From the NCBI RefSeq assembly GCF_047501465.1, contig NZ_JAZDRL010000001.1, positions 1,116,001 through 1,180,000 of the forward strand: a stretch of 64,000 nucleotides of DNA, read 5' to 3'. The translations under genes were made by a program, and so were the position numbers. Position 1 is the first letter of the stretch; the number at the start of each line of letters is the position of its first letter. Source of the stretch: Pseudochelatococcus sp047501465. Its GTDB lineage: Bacteria > Pseudomonadota > Alphaproteobacteria > Rhizobiales > Beijerinckiaceae. Shown here piece by piece: positions 1 through 8,695 of this stretch. The notes below the pieces were generated by a model, which saw only the letters and a program-made list of their open reading frames with translations, had not been told where the DNA came from and did not search any database.

Positions 1-887
1 GCGCGGCTCCCTTCCATCTGACGACTTATATCGCCAAGGCTGCGGCTGAAGCAGGCGTGCATTATCTTGACCTCACGGAAGACGTGGAATCCACCCGTCA
101 GGTGAAGGAAATTGCAGCAACCGCGCAAACGGCGTTCATTCCACAATGCGGCCTTGCGCCTGGCTTCATCTCGATTGTCGCCAATGATCTGGCCAGCCGC
201 TTTGACAAGCTGGAAAGCGTGCGTATGCGCGTTGGTGCGCTGCCGCAGTATCCTTCCAACGCGCTCAACTACAACCTCACCTGGAGCACGGATGGGGTCA
301 TCAACGAGTACATCGAGCCATGCGAAGCCATTGTTGATGGCGAGCTGACGGAAGTTCCTGCTCTTGAAGAGCGCGAGGAGTTTTCGCTCGATGGCGTAAC
401 CTATGAGGCGTTCAACACCTCCGGCGGCCTTGGCACCCTGTGCGAAACGCTGCAAGGCAAGGTGCGCACATTAAACTACCGCACCATCCGCTATCCCGGC
501 CATGCTGCCATCATGAAAGCGTTGCTGAACGATCTAGGCCTGCGTCATCGTCGTGAAGTGCTGAAAGACATTCTGGAAAACGCAATTCCTACGACTGATC
601 AGGACGTTGTCATCGTGTTTGTCACCGTCAACGGCTACCGCAAGGGCCGTTTGGTGCAAGAAACCTACGCCAACAAGATCTATAGCGAAATGATCAGCGG
701 CAAGATCTACAGCGCCATTCAGGTAACGACAGCAGCAAGCATCTGCGCTGTACTCGATATGGTGGCGAAGGGCACGCTTCCCAACAAGGGGTTCATCAAG
801 CAAGAAGAAATCTCGCTTGGCACGTTCCTGGCCAACCGGTTCGGTAAGTACTACGCCGAACAGCCACGCATGCGCGCTGCGAGCTAA
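1..887 (+). CDS. Saccharopine dehydrogenase-like NAD(P)-binding protein, 5' end outside window
   Basis: The reading frame is open from base 3, so the gene begins left of the window and its N-terminal Rossmann nucleotide-binding part is missing. Visible are AAPFHLTTYIAKAAAEAG, then YLDLTEDVE and FIPQCGLAPGFISIVANDLA, which fit the saccharopine dehydrogenase / lysine 6-dehydrogenase-like family. The next gene is an ALDH7-type aminoadipate-semialdehyde dehydrogenase. Together they suggest lysine degradation to 2-aminoadipate, with this enzyme forming the semialdehyde (inference from family and neighbour). A 14-bp inverted repeat follows the stop. The exact substrate cannot be read from the sequence. 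Confidence 0.8.
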   Translation, partial: AAPFHLTTYIAKAAAEAGVHYLDLTEDVESTRQVKEIAATAQTAFIPQCGLAPGFISIVANDLASRFDKLESVRMRVGALPQYPSNALNYNLTWSTDGVINEYIEPCEAIVDGELTEVPALEEREEFSLDGVTYEAFNTSGGLGTLCETLQGKVRTLNYRTIRYPGHAAIMKALLNDLGLRHRREVLKDILENAIPTTDQDVVIVFVTVNGYRKGRLVQETYANKIYSEMISGKIYSAIQVTTAASICAVLDMVAKGTLPNKGFIKQEEISLGTFLANRFGKYYAEQPRMRAAS

Positions 888-924
888 AAATATTAAAGGT
901 CCGACACCAATTGGATAAACAAAG

Positions 925-971
925 AATGAGAGCAAAATAGCAATTCATGTTTTATGCATTTTGCTCTCATT
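925..971 (+). terminator. Inverted repeat downstream of the saccharopine dehydrogenase-like gene
   Basis: Bases 925-938 (AATGAGAGCAAAAT) and 958-971 (ATTTTGCTCTCATT) are perfect 14-bp inverted arms around a 19-base loop, 38 bases after the stop codon. There is no clear T-run after the second arm, so termination is plausible but not proven. The hairpin could also stabilise the mRNA end. Confidence 0.5.
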
Positions 972-1415
972 AACCAGACCTACACTCTGCAATGATAACC
1001 GAAGTGGGATGGCCTTTAACAAGGCTGCCCCACTTTGCTCACTATGAAGGCTTAGAGTATCTGAACGATCGATTGAATCATTCAGGATACTTTTAGCTTT
1101 TGGGCTGATGCGCTTTTAAAATGAAACAGCAGTGCCCACTTTTCTAGAAAACGCCATAAGACTGCACAATGACCATTGTATTTGCCTGTTATATCTATTC
1201 AGCCACGACCCGAAAACTGCGCACTCTGCTGGAGTTGCTGCAATAAAGCCCAAGCCTGATGCCGTAGAGCATATACTCTTGGGGTAAAAGGTAGTGTGAA
1301 AACAAACAGATAGAGCAAATAGCGCTTCTGTTTTCTAACATTTTGCGCTATTGCCGTATGCAACAATGCGACGAAAGAACGCTCCAAAATAAATGCTCTA
1401 GGGGATTATTAAGCC
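972..1415. other. Intergenic stretch upstream of the aldehyde dehydrogenase gene
   Basis: The stretch from 888 to 1415 has no convincing gene. Besides the inverted repeat at 925-971, a second hairpin lies at about 1002-1035: AAGTGGG pairs with CCCACTT and GGCCTT with AAGGC around a TAAC loop. The rest is AT-rich and presumably carries the promoter of the downstream gene. Short open frames here show no family resemblance. Confidence 0.4.
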
Positions 1416-2975
1416 ATGTCTCATGCAAATAACCACCGGAATGGTACCGGCATAGCCTCATATAAAGCCGAGATTGACGCTTTGCTGTCCGGCCTGGGCG
1501 TTGCGCGTGAACATCTTGATGGACCATTGCTGGCGCGCTCACCTGTAACGGGTGAAACGCTTGCACATGTCGCAACCATCGATGTCGCTGGCGCAAACGC
1601 GGCAATTGCCCGCGCGCATGATGCGTTTTTGGCTTGGCGTGAAGTGCCTGCACCCAAACGCGGCGAACTGATGCGGCTGTTGGGCGAGGAACTGCGCGCC
1701 AATAAGGAAGCGCTGGGACGTCTGGTCTCGGTAGAAGCTGGCAAGATCACCTCGGAAGGCCTTGGCGAAGTACAGGAGATGATCGACATCTGCGATTTCG
1801 CTGTCGGTCTATCCCGCCAGCTTTACGGCCTCACCATTGCCACCGAACGTGGTGAGCACCGGATGATGGAAACGTGGCATCCACTTGGCGTCACCGGCAT
1901 TATCTCGGCCTTCAACTTCCCTGTAGCCGTCTGGGCCTGGAATGCAGCACTAGCACTTGTGTGCGGCAACAGCATTGTATGGAAGCCATCCGAAAAAACC
2001 CCGCTAACCGCACTTGCCACCCACGCCTTGTTCGAGCGCGCGCTTACGCGCTTCAAGGCTGAGGGCGGCAGCGCACCTGATCATCTCTCCACCCTGCTGA
2101 TCGGTGCAGGTGACATTGGCGAAGCACTGGTTGCGCACAACAAGGTGCCGCTGGTTTCCGCAACCGGCTCAACGGCCATGGGCCGCAAGGTTGGCCCCAA
2201 GCTGGCGCAGCGTTTTGCGCGCGCCATTCTTGAGCTCGGCGGCAATAATGCAGCGATCATCGCACCTTCAGCTGATCTCGATCTGACATTGCGCGGTGTT
2301 GCTTTTGCGGCCATGGGCACGGCTGGTCAGCGCTGCACCACACTCCGTCGCCTCTTCGTGCATGAGAGTGTGTATGACAGCTTTGTGCCACGTCTGAAGG
2401 CTGCCTATGGCTCGGTGACGGTTGGCAATCCACTCGAAACCGGCACGCTGGTTGGCCCGCTGATTGATGCGGCAGCTTTTGACGGCATGCAGAAATCGCT
2501 TGAAGCTGCAAAGGCTGCAGGCGGGCGTGTCATTGGCGGTGAGCGGGTTGATATGGGCGCAGCTGATGCATTCTACGTGCGCCCTGCACTCGTCGAGATG
2601 GCCGAGCAAACCGGCCCGATGCTGCATGAAACCTTTGCCCCTATCCTCTACGTAGTGAAATACAGCGATTTCGACGCTGTGCTGGCGCTGCATAACGATG
2701 TGCCGCAGGGTCTGTCGTCATCAATCTTCACCAATGACCTGCGTGAGGCGGAAGCCTTCATTTCCGCACGTGGTTCTGATTGCGGCATTGCAAACGTCAA
2801 CATCGGCCCCTCGGGCGCGGAAATCGGCGGCGCGTTTGGCGGCGAGAAGGAAACGGGCGGCGGGCGTGAATCTGGCTCTGACTCCTGGCGCGCTTACATG
2901 CGCCGCGCCACCAACACAATCAATTATGGACGCACCTTGCCATTAGCGCAGGGCGTCAAGTTCGACGTAGGGTGA
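1416..2975 (+). CDS. amaB: Aldehyde dehydrogenase, ALDH7 type (L-aminoadipate-semialdehyde dehydrogenase)
   Basis: This 519-residue soluble NAD-dependent aldehyde dehydrogenase has its general-base Glu in LELGGNNA (Glu273) and its nucleophilic Cys in GQRCTT (Cys307). The motif TGIISAFNFPVAVWAWN and the C-terminal IGGAFGGEKETGGGRESGSD are typical of the ALDH7/antiquitin group, which oxidises 2-aminoadipate 6-semialdehyde to 2-aminoadipate in lysine breakdown. It stands between a saccharopine-dehydrogenase-like gene and arginase, fitting an amino-acid catabolic cluster. It ends four bases before the arginase start, so the two are probably cotranscribed. The family call is firm; the symbol rests on group resemblance. 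Confidence 0.88.
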   Translation: MSHANNHRNGTGIASYKAEIDALLSGLGVAREHLDGPLLARSPVTGETLAHVATIDVAGANAAIARAHDAFLAWREVPAPKRGELMRLLGEELRANKEALGRLVSVEAGKITSEGLGEVQEMIDICDFAVGLSRQLYGLTIATERGEHRMMETWHPLGVTGIISAFNFPVAVWAWNAALALVCGNSIVWKPSEKTPLTALATHALFERALTRFKAEGGSAPDHLSTLLIGAGDIGEALVAHNKVPLVSATGSTAMGRKVGPKLAQRFARAILELGGNNAAIIAPSADLDLTLRGVAFAAMGTAGQRCTTLRRLFVHESVYDSFVPRLKAAYGSVTVGNPLETGTLVGPLIDAAAFDGMQKSLEAAKAAGGRVIGGERVDMGAADAFYVRPALVEMAEQTGPMLHETFAPILYVVKYSDFDAVLALHNDVPQGLSSSIFTNDLREAEAFISARGSDCGIANVNIGPSGAEIGGAFGGEKETGGGRESGSDSWRAYMRRATNTINYGRTLPLAQGVKFDVG

Positions 2976-2979
2976 GATA

Positions 2980-4032
2980 ATGACCATTACTAAACTTTTC
3001 GAAACACTCCCTCTAACGGCAGATCCGTTGATCGAACTTACTTCTTCACCTATGTCCATGAATCCTGATATAGATCGTAAAGATCGGGTTGAAACGGGCA
3101 AGAGGCGTGCGGTGCATTGCAAGATTCTGGGCGTGCCGATGCAGGATGGCGCAGGCCGTATGGGCTGTGAGATGGGGCCGAGCGCCCTACGCACCGCAGG
3201 TCTGATTACAGCCCTGCGTGAGCTTGGGCATGATGTAACTGACCTTGGCACTATCGTTCCGGATCCCGCTGAATCGGTGACGCATCCTAACCCCGCCATC
3301 AAATCACTGCCTGAAGTTGTCGCATGGACAAAGGCGATTACTGAAGCTGCTTATGAAGCAAGCCTCGACGGTATGCCTATTTTCCTTGGCGGCGATCACA
3401 TGCTTGCAGGCGGCTCAATTGCTGGCGTTGCACGGCGTGCGTTGGAGCTTGGACGTCCCCAATTCGTATTGTGGCTTGATGCGCATCCCGATTTCCACAC
3501 CCTCGACACCACCACAAGCGGCAATCTCCACGGTGTACCACTTGCCTATGCTTGTGGACGCCCTGGCTTTTCAGGCGTGTTTCCTGAATTGATCGCCCAT
3601 GTCGATCCAGTCAATGTGTGCGCGCTTGGTCTGCGCAGCGTAGATCCGGCAGAGCGCAGCGCGCTGTTTGCGGCAGGCGTTACCGTGCATGATATGCGCG
3701 CGATTGATGAGCACGGCATGGCCACGCTTCTGCGGTCATTCCTGGAACGTGTCGCGGCCAACAATGGCCTGCTGCATGTAAGCTTTGATGTCGACTTCCT
3801 CGATCCAGCCATCGCACCGGCTGTCGGCACCACGGTGCCAGGCGGCGCGACATTCCGCGAGGCGCATCTCGTGATGGAAATGCTGCATGACAGCGGCCTT
3901 GTTTCCAGCCTTGATCTTGTTGAGCTCAACCCCTTCCTCGACGAGCGCGGGCGCACCGCAACGCTTGTTGTCGATCTCACCGCAAGTCTGATGGGGCGCC
4001 GCATCATGGAACGCCCGACACGGAGTCATTGA
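2980..4032 (+). CDS. rocF: Arginase
   Basis: Arginase hydrolyses L-arginine to ornithine and urea with a binuclear Mn centre. The metal-binding motifs are present: GGDH (Asp139, His140), DAHPD (Asp167, His169, Asp171) and SFDVD (Asp270, Asp272). The C-terminal DLVELNP is also canonical. At 350 residues it is longer than usual because about 45 residues precede the conserved HCKILGVPMQ block; starts at 3052 or 3058 would remove most of this. It lies 4 bases after the aldehyde dehydrogenase and just before ornithine cyclodeaminase, so arginine would pass through ornithine to proline. Confidence 0.93.
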   Translation: MTITKLFETLPLTADPLIELTSSPMSMNPDIDRKDRVETGKRRAVHCKILGVPMQDGAGRMGCEMGPSALRTAGLITALRELGHDVTDLGTIVPDPAESVTHPNPAIKSLPEVVAWTKAITEAAYEASLDGMPIFLGGDHMLAGGSIAGVARRALELGRPQFVLWLDAHPDFHTLDTTTSGNLHGVPLAYACGRPGFSGVFPELIAHVDPVNVCALGLRSVDPAERSALFAAGVTVHDMRAIDEHGMATLLRSFLERVAANNGLLHVSFDVDFLDPAIAPAVGTTVPGGATFREAHLVMEMLHDSGLVSSLDLVELNPFLDERGRTATLVVDLTASLMGRRIMERPTRSH

Positions 4033-4037
4033 TCGGC

Positions 4038-5111
4038 ATGACTGAAAAACTCAACATCGTCCCCTTCGTCAGCGTTCATCATATGATGGAGCTTGTGCTG
4101 GACATTGGCGTCGAGCGCTTTCTGAGCGAACTGACTGAATATGTCGAAGATGACTTTCGCCGTTGGGAGCAGTTTGACAAGACGCCACGCGTCGCCTCGC
4201 ATAGCCATGAAGGCGTGATTGAACTGATGCCGACCAGCGATGGCAAGCATTACGGCTTCAAATACGTCAACGGGCATCCCAAGAACACCCGCGAAGGCCG
4301 CCAGACGGTTACCGCCTTCGGTGTGCTGGCTGATGTCAGCAACGGATATCCGCTGCTGATTTCAGAAATGACAATCCTCACAGCATTACGCACAGCGGCA
4401 ACATCAGCATTGGCAGCGAAGTATCTCGCGCCACGCGGTGCCAATTGCATGGCACTGATTGGCAACGGCGCGCAGGCTGAATTCCAGGCAATGGCATTCA
4501 AGGGATTGCTTGGTGTCAACAAGCTGCGGCTATATGACATCGACCCTTCAGCCACCGAAAAGTGCCGGCGCAATCTTGAGGGACTGGGCTTCGAGATCGT
4601 GTCCTGCACCACTGCGCAAGATGCGGTAGAGGGCGCGCATATCGTCACCACCGTGACAGCAGACAAACAATATGCCACGATCCTGACCGATAACATGGTC
4701 GGGCCTGGTATTCACATCAACGGCGTTGGCGGTGATTGCCCCGGCAAGACCGAGCTGCATCGTGATATTCTGATGCGCTCGGACATCTTCGTGGAATATC
4801 CGCCGCAGACCCGTATTGAAGGCGAGATCCAGCAGCTTGATGCCAATCATCCGGTTGAAGAGCTGTGGCGTGTCATCACCGGCAAGGCGGAAGGCCGTCG
4901 CGATGCGGGGCAGATTACGCTGTTCGATTCTGTAGGTTTTGCGACGGAAGACTTTTCCGCACTGCGTTATGTGCACGACAAGATCGTGGGCACCAGCCAC
5001 TTTGCAGAACTTGATCTGCTCGCCGATCCCGATGAACCACGCGATCTGTTCGGCATGCTGCTGCGCTTCCCCGGATCATCCCTGCTAGCGCAGAAGAAGC
5101 ATTCGGCGTAA
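4038..5111 (+). CDS. ocd: Ornithine cyclodeaminase
   Basis: This enzyme of the ornithine cyclodeaminase/mu-crystallin family converts L-ornithine to L-proline and ammonia with bound NAD. The 357-residue protein has the expected N-terminal substrate domain (KHYGFKYVNGHPKNT), a Rossmann glycine motif GNGAQAEFQ, and the later block HINGVGGDCPGKTEL. An ATG at 4038 is chosen; a TTG at 4029 would overlap the arginase stop. It is the last gene of the arginase run, so the pair can turn arginine into proline. A strong hairpin follows at 5132-5167. Confidence 0.93.
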   Translation: MTEKLNIVPFVSVHHMMELVLDIGVERFLSELTEYVEDDFRRWEQFDKTPRVASHSHEGVIELMPTSDGKHYGFKYVNGHPKNTREGRQTVTAFGVLADVSNGYPLLISEMTILTALRTAATSALAAKYLAPRGANCMALIGNGAQAEFQAMAFKGLLGVNKLRLYDIDPSATEKCRRNLEGLGFEIVSCTTAQDAVEGAHIVTTVTADKQYATILTDNMVGPGIHINGVGGDCPGKTELHRDILMRSDIFVEYPPQTRIEGEIQQLDANHPVEELWRVITGKAEGRRDAGQITLFDSVGFATEDFSALRYVHDKIVGTSHFAELDLLADPDEPRDLFGMLLRFPGSSLLAQKKHSA

Positions 5112-5131
5112 GACAAGCCCGCTGATTTCAT

Positions 5132-5167
5132 GCAACGCCGCGTATCATTTATGATGCGCGGCGTTGT
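5132..5167. terminator. Hairpin between convergent ocd and bioY
   Basis: CAACGCCGCG (5133-5142) pairs with CGCGGCGTTG (5157-5166), and an inner ATCAT/ATGAT pair extends the stem around a TT loop. It lies 20 bases after ocd and just beyond the bioY stop, so it probably terminates both converging transcripts. Confidence 0.75.
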
Positions 5168-5172
5168 GCTGT

Positions 5173-5721
5173 TCAAGCAGCGTTTCGCGACAGCACCACA
5201 CCAGGCCGCAACCTTGCAAGTTCCCGCGTGATGAGCGCCGTCAAACCCGCCTTGATGATATCGCCAATCAGGAAAGGGGATGTCAGCAAAAGAGCTTCCG
5301 GCACAGTCTTGGAGAGCACGAGAGCCATGCCGATAGCGCCAAAAGCATAAAGCACAACCACGCCCCCAAACAATGATGCAACAAAAGCCGAGATGCCAAT
5401 TGGTGCGCGCCAATGTTCGACAATCCAGCCAGTAACAAAAGCAGCCACCGGAAAACCAAACACGAAGCCAGCCGTAGGGCCGACAAACACACCAAGTCCG
5501 CCGCGTCCACCCGCTAGCAACGGCAGTCCGACAGCGACCAGCAACAGCAATAGCAACACCGCCAGAAATCCGCGCCGTGCACCCAGCACCGCGCCTGCAA
5601 GCATCACGCCCAGCGACTGGGCTGTAATCGGCACGCCCGATACCAGATCAATCCGAGGCACAAGGCCAAGCGCCGCAATGAGCGCGGCAAAAAGGGCTAT
5701 CAGTGCGAGATGTCGTTCCAC
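5173..5721 (-). CDS. bioY: Biotin ECF transporter substrate-binding membrane protein BioY
   Basis: BioY is the membrane S-component that binds biotin and delivers it to the energy-coupling module. The 182-residue protein is strongly hydrophobic with about six membrane segments. It shows the family patterns VPITAQSLGVMLAGAVLGARRG and a glycine-rich segment ending in GPTAGFVFGFPVAAFVTGW. It is downstream of bioM and bioN on the same strand but separated from bioN by about 360 bases, so it may have its own promoter. Rhizobial genomes typically carry bioMNY for biotin uptake. Confidence 0.92.
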   Translation of the reverse strand: MERHLALIALFAALIAALGLVPRIDLVSGVPITAQSLGVMLAGAVLGARRGFLAVLLLLLLVAVGLPLLAGGRGGLGVFVGPTAGFVFGFPVAAFVTGWIVEHWRAPIGISAFVASLFGGVVVLYAFGAIGMALVLSKTVPEALLLTSPFLIGDIIKAGLTALITRELARLRPGVVLSRNAA

Positions 5722-6084
5722 GTCAGATCCTTAGAGCAACTTGCATCCAAGTCGAATGCAAATTGCGGTGAAATATAAAGTCTAGAGCGCAGTTCTGCGT
5801 CTTTCAGAATGCCTGGCGCTCTAATGAACGGCTTGAACCCTATTGCATCGAACCACAAAGTGGATACCGCTTTTTGGTTATATTGAATGCATGTTGCTAT
5901 AGTGACATCTCTAGCTGCGATGCCCCTGCCCTCATTGCGATTGTTTGCCGCAACTTGAGCTCCAATTGAAGACTTAATCAGAAATTGCATCATAATCAAA
6001 AATGCATATCGTTCCTGGTTCAATTTGATGCAGAAAACAAACAAATAAACAGACGTAAATAGACAAAAATTATCGAACAGTGCT
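5722..6084. other. Intergenic region between bioN and bioY with repeat-like palindromes
   Basis: No gene is convincing here, although bioN and bioY normally lie close together. It contains a short inverted repeat TTGCAT (5741-5746) / ATGCAA (5756-5761) after GAGCAAC, and a TAGAGCGC...GCGCTCTA pair at about 5784-5822. Both resemble small intergenic repeats. The rest is AT-rich and could hold a promoter for bioY. The insertion of repeats may explain the unusual gap. Confidence 0.45.
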
Positions 6085-6696
6085 TTAAAGGCCTCCACGC
6101 GCACGCAGCGCCTGGGCAATTTGTTCAGCATCATCGACAGCGGCAAGCGTTACCGGCACCACGATCCGCCAGTTAGGCCGCCGCACACTACGCGCACGCC
6201 AGCTTTCCGCTAATTGCGCGCTGCGCATCATGAGAGTGGGCGTGAAACGGATTACCAGCGCAATCGCTAACGCCAGCACACGCGGCGACAGTCCAAAACG
6301 TGCCAACGGCCGTGTGCAGGTTTCCACCACGGCTATCATGGCATCAAGGCGCGTTGTCATGGTGACCAGATTTGCTAAGGCCACGGCCGTCAGCATCTTG
6401 AAACCAATGGCAGCGCCCGGCCACATTCCCTCACGTGTAAAGCCTCCTGTCCATCCGTGCCAAACGATCAGCACCACGAAAAACGGCACCAGTGGCCGCA
6501 GCATACGCAAACCATAAATCCCAAATGCCCAGCCCTGCATGCCATAAAGCATCAGCGTTGCCGCTACGCCTATTGCAATAGCCCACGGATCACTCATTGG
6601 CATCAATACGAGCGTTGCAACGGCCAGTGCAGCAAGCTTTGCCCCGGCAGGTACAGCATGAAGCCAGGTTTTATGGGGCGAGGTCAATGTCAGCAT
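6085..6696 (-). CDS. bioN: ECF transporter transmembrane T-component BioN
   Basis: BioN/CbiQ-type EcfT proteins couple the ATPase BioM to BioY. The protein (about 203 residues from the ATG whose complement is at 6694-6696) is membrane-embedded and carries the coupling-helix signature ESWRARSVRRP near the end, matching the usual A-R-G/S motifs. The chosen start overlaps the end of bioM by 26 bases; longer readings to 6825 would lie deep inside bioM. The C-terminal AEQIAQALRARGG is also typical. Confidence 0.88.
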   Translation of the reverse strand: MLTLTSPHKTWLHAVPAGAKLAALAVATLVLMPMSDPWAIAIGVAATLMLYGMQGWAFGIYGLRMLRPLVPFFVVLIVWHGWTGGFTREGMWPGAAIGFKMLTAVALANLVTMTTRLDAMIAVVETCTRPLARFGLSPRVLALAIALVIRFTPTLMMRSAQLAESWRARSVRRPNWRIVVPVTLAAVDDAEQIAQALRARGGL

Positions 6697-7429
6697 CGCG
6701 CTCTCCCATCTCCTGCATTTCGGCTTCAAACACCGGCAGCACCATCTCTGGCGTGCCATCTGCGCGCACCCGCCCCGCATCAATCCAGACGACGCGTTCC
6801 GCAACCCGTGCAACGGCGGGATCATGGGTTACGGTTATCAAGCGTTGCGGCAGCTGCGTAAATGCGCGTGACAGACGCGCTGCTGTCGGCAGATCAAGCC
6901 CCGAGAACGGTTCATCCAACAGGATAGTTTGCGGCTTCATGGCGAGAATGGACAGCAGACACAGAAACTGCCGTTGCCCTTGCGAAAGCGTCTGCACCGA
7001 AGCATCGTACCAATGCGCGCGCCCATGCCGCATAAGCAGCGCCTTCACCATGCGCACGACATCATCAGCTTTATGCCCCTGCTGTTTCAAGCCAAAGGCA
7101 AGCTCCTCCCCTACAGTCGGAAAGATAATCTGATGATCCGGGTTCTGAAACAGGATGCCAAGCTGCGATAGCACCCCCCGCCTGTCACGAAACGGATCAA
7201 TACCCTCAACCCGAATATTCCCATGAGTGGGCGCAATGAGTCCGGCTATTAACCGCAATAAGGTCGTTTTTCCCGATCCGTTGCAACCAATAATAGCAAT
7301 GCGCTTCTCATCAAGATGCAAATACAAATCATGGATGATAGTGCGTCCGGCAATAGACAGGGAAACAGCATCCAAATGCACCCCTATTGTATTGTCTTTC
7401 CGATTATCGATCTGGAACGCTTCAAGCAT
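6671..7429 (-). CDS. bioM: Biotin ECF transporter ATP-binding protein BioM
   Basis: This 252-residue ABC ATPase has Walker A GCNGSGKTT, a Q-loop in LFQNPDHQI, signature LSQGQRQF, Walker B TILLDEPFSGLD and switch His in ITVTHD. The FQNPD motif is characteristic of ECF-type (CbiO-like) ATPases. It powers biotin import by the BioMNY complex at the inner membrane. It is first in the leftward bioM-bioN-bioY group; the ends of bioM and bioN overlap, indicating translational coupling. Confidence 0.92.
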   Translation of the reverse strand: MLEAFQIDNRKDNTIGVHLDAVSLSIAGRTIIHDLYLHLDEKRIAIIGCNGSGKTTLLRLIAGLIAPTHGNIRVEGIDPFRDRRGVLSQLGILFQNPDHQIIFPTVGEELAFGLKQQGHKADDVVRMVKALLMRHGRAHWYDASVQTLSQGQRQFLCLLSILAMKPQTILLDEPFSGLDLPTAARLSRAFTQLPQRLITVTHDPAVARVAERVVWIDAGRVRADGTPEMVLPVFEAEMQEMGERDADIDLAP

Positions 7430-7529
7430 TTGTTATCATTTCAGTTTGACCCTATCTATCAGGCGCTCTATCGATACATGATGGTCAAAGTTTGATCCGG
7501 TTTATCGCCACTGTCAGGTAAGCTAGTAT

Positions 7530-8684
7530 TCACCGCTTGGGAGGTGGATTAGGTATGCGTTTGAGATGTCGCTCGACGCGCTCCTCCAATACAAAATCCG
7601 GACGCTCCTGCATAACCAGCTCCTGCATTTGCTTGGTCGTTGGTGCTGACCACACTGCTACAACTTCTTCGAAGCTCGCAGCAAAATAGGAAAAAAGCAC
7701 ATCGGAGAAGGAATCTCCAAACAGCAAAAGCTTGCCTTTTCCCCCCTCACACCGCATCCGCACAATAAGTGGCGTACCTACATTTTGCCCTCTGGACTGC
7801 ACCGCATCCCATCTGATCTTTTCCGCATCAGACACGCAAGATGATGCGGCAGTGTTCAAAATAGGCACCATTTCTGTGCGCTGCATCAATGCCATACGCG
7901 CTAAATCACCAGGGCCATAAGGCTGTATTTCAAAATCGCTTGCCTGCAAGTTCACTGGCTTGGCGGAAACACGCTGTGCAAGCTGTCCCATGATCTCACG
8001 ATAAGCCAGATAAGCACCCCACTTATTCCAGTGCGTATCATCGCGATAGTACACCTGCCCATCCGCCTTGGCGGCAAGTAATGTTGGGCGTAAGTCAATC
8101 ACCGGCAATGCATTGGCACGCGCAAGATCAACGATCTGATCATGCTGCGACGGAACATTGCTTACGCGCAAATAGCGCGGCATTTTCTCTGCATGAATCG
8201 TGTGCTTATCCGGCGCAACCACAAATGCATAATCGACGCCCTGCATCGCGAGCCATTTAACCCGCTCGCTCAGTCCAGATAACCATCCGTCCATCACCTG
8301 TGGCGATAATGGTGCTGTACGTTGATAGAGAGCTAGCGCGTTTTCCGCTGCATAAAACAGCCAGTCATCTTTACCCGCGATCACATCATTACTGGGCAAA
8401 CGGTCGAGCAAGGTGGTCGAAAGAGACGTGTTGGTGCGGATCAAAGCCGCACGGAAACCAAAATGGTCGTTGAAGAAGGCCTCAAACCGCTGCGGAAAGG
8501 TCTCCCACGTCGCAAATGAATCCGGCAACTCAGGCAGGGCATTGAAGCGGCGATTTTCGACCTCGCTCTGCTGCGCTGTTGAAAAAAAAGCCCCCGCCAT
8601 CGACAGCACCATCGCAATAGCGAAAATACCGCTCAGCGCATAACCATACAATTGTGAGGCGAAAGGTTTATTTAGTTTATACAT
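7530..8684 (-). CDS. AlgJ/AlgX-like SGNH-type polysaccharide O-acetyltransferase
   Basis: The 384-residue protein has one N-terminal membrane anchor (about residues 15-35), then a periplasmic domain of the AlgX/AlgJ SGNH-hydrolase-like family. The serine motif is GDSFSD near residue 320 and the Asp-His pair is in YYRDDTHWNKWG near residue 215. These enzymes move acetyl groups onto exopolysaccharide with a membrane-bound partner. The gene lies 11 bases after the MBOAT gene on the same strand, supporting a two-protein O-acetylation module. The sugar acceptor is unknown; no alginate or other polymer synthesis genes are adjacent. Confidence 0.82.
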   Translation of the reverse strand: MYKLNKPFASQLYGYALSGIFAIAMVLSMAGAFFSTAQQSEVENRRFNALPELPDSFATWETFPQRFEAFFNDHFGFRAALIRTNTSLSTTLLDRLPSNDVIAGKDDWLFYAAENALALYQRTAPLSPQVMDGWLSGLSERVKWLAMQGVDYAFVVAPDKHTIHAEKMPRYLRVSNVPSQHDQIVDLARANALPVIDLRPTLLAAKADGQVYYRDDTHWNKWGAYLAYREIMGQLAQRVSAKPVNLQASDFEIQPYGPGDLARMALMQRTEMVPILNTAASSCVSDAEKIRWDAVQSRGQNVGTPLIVRMRCEGGKGKLLLFGDSFSDVLFSYFAASFEEVVAVWSAPTTKQMQELVMQERPDFVLEERVERHLKRIPNPPPKR

Positions 8685-8695
8685 ACCCCCTATCC

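Noticed and set aside
1199..1387. Leftward 62-codon frame between the first two genes
   Set aside because: No ribosome-binding site, no family likeness, and it lies in a promoter-type spacer.
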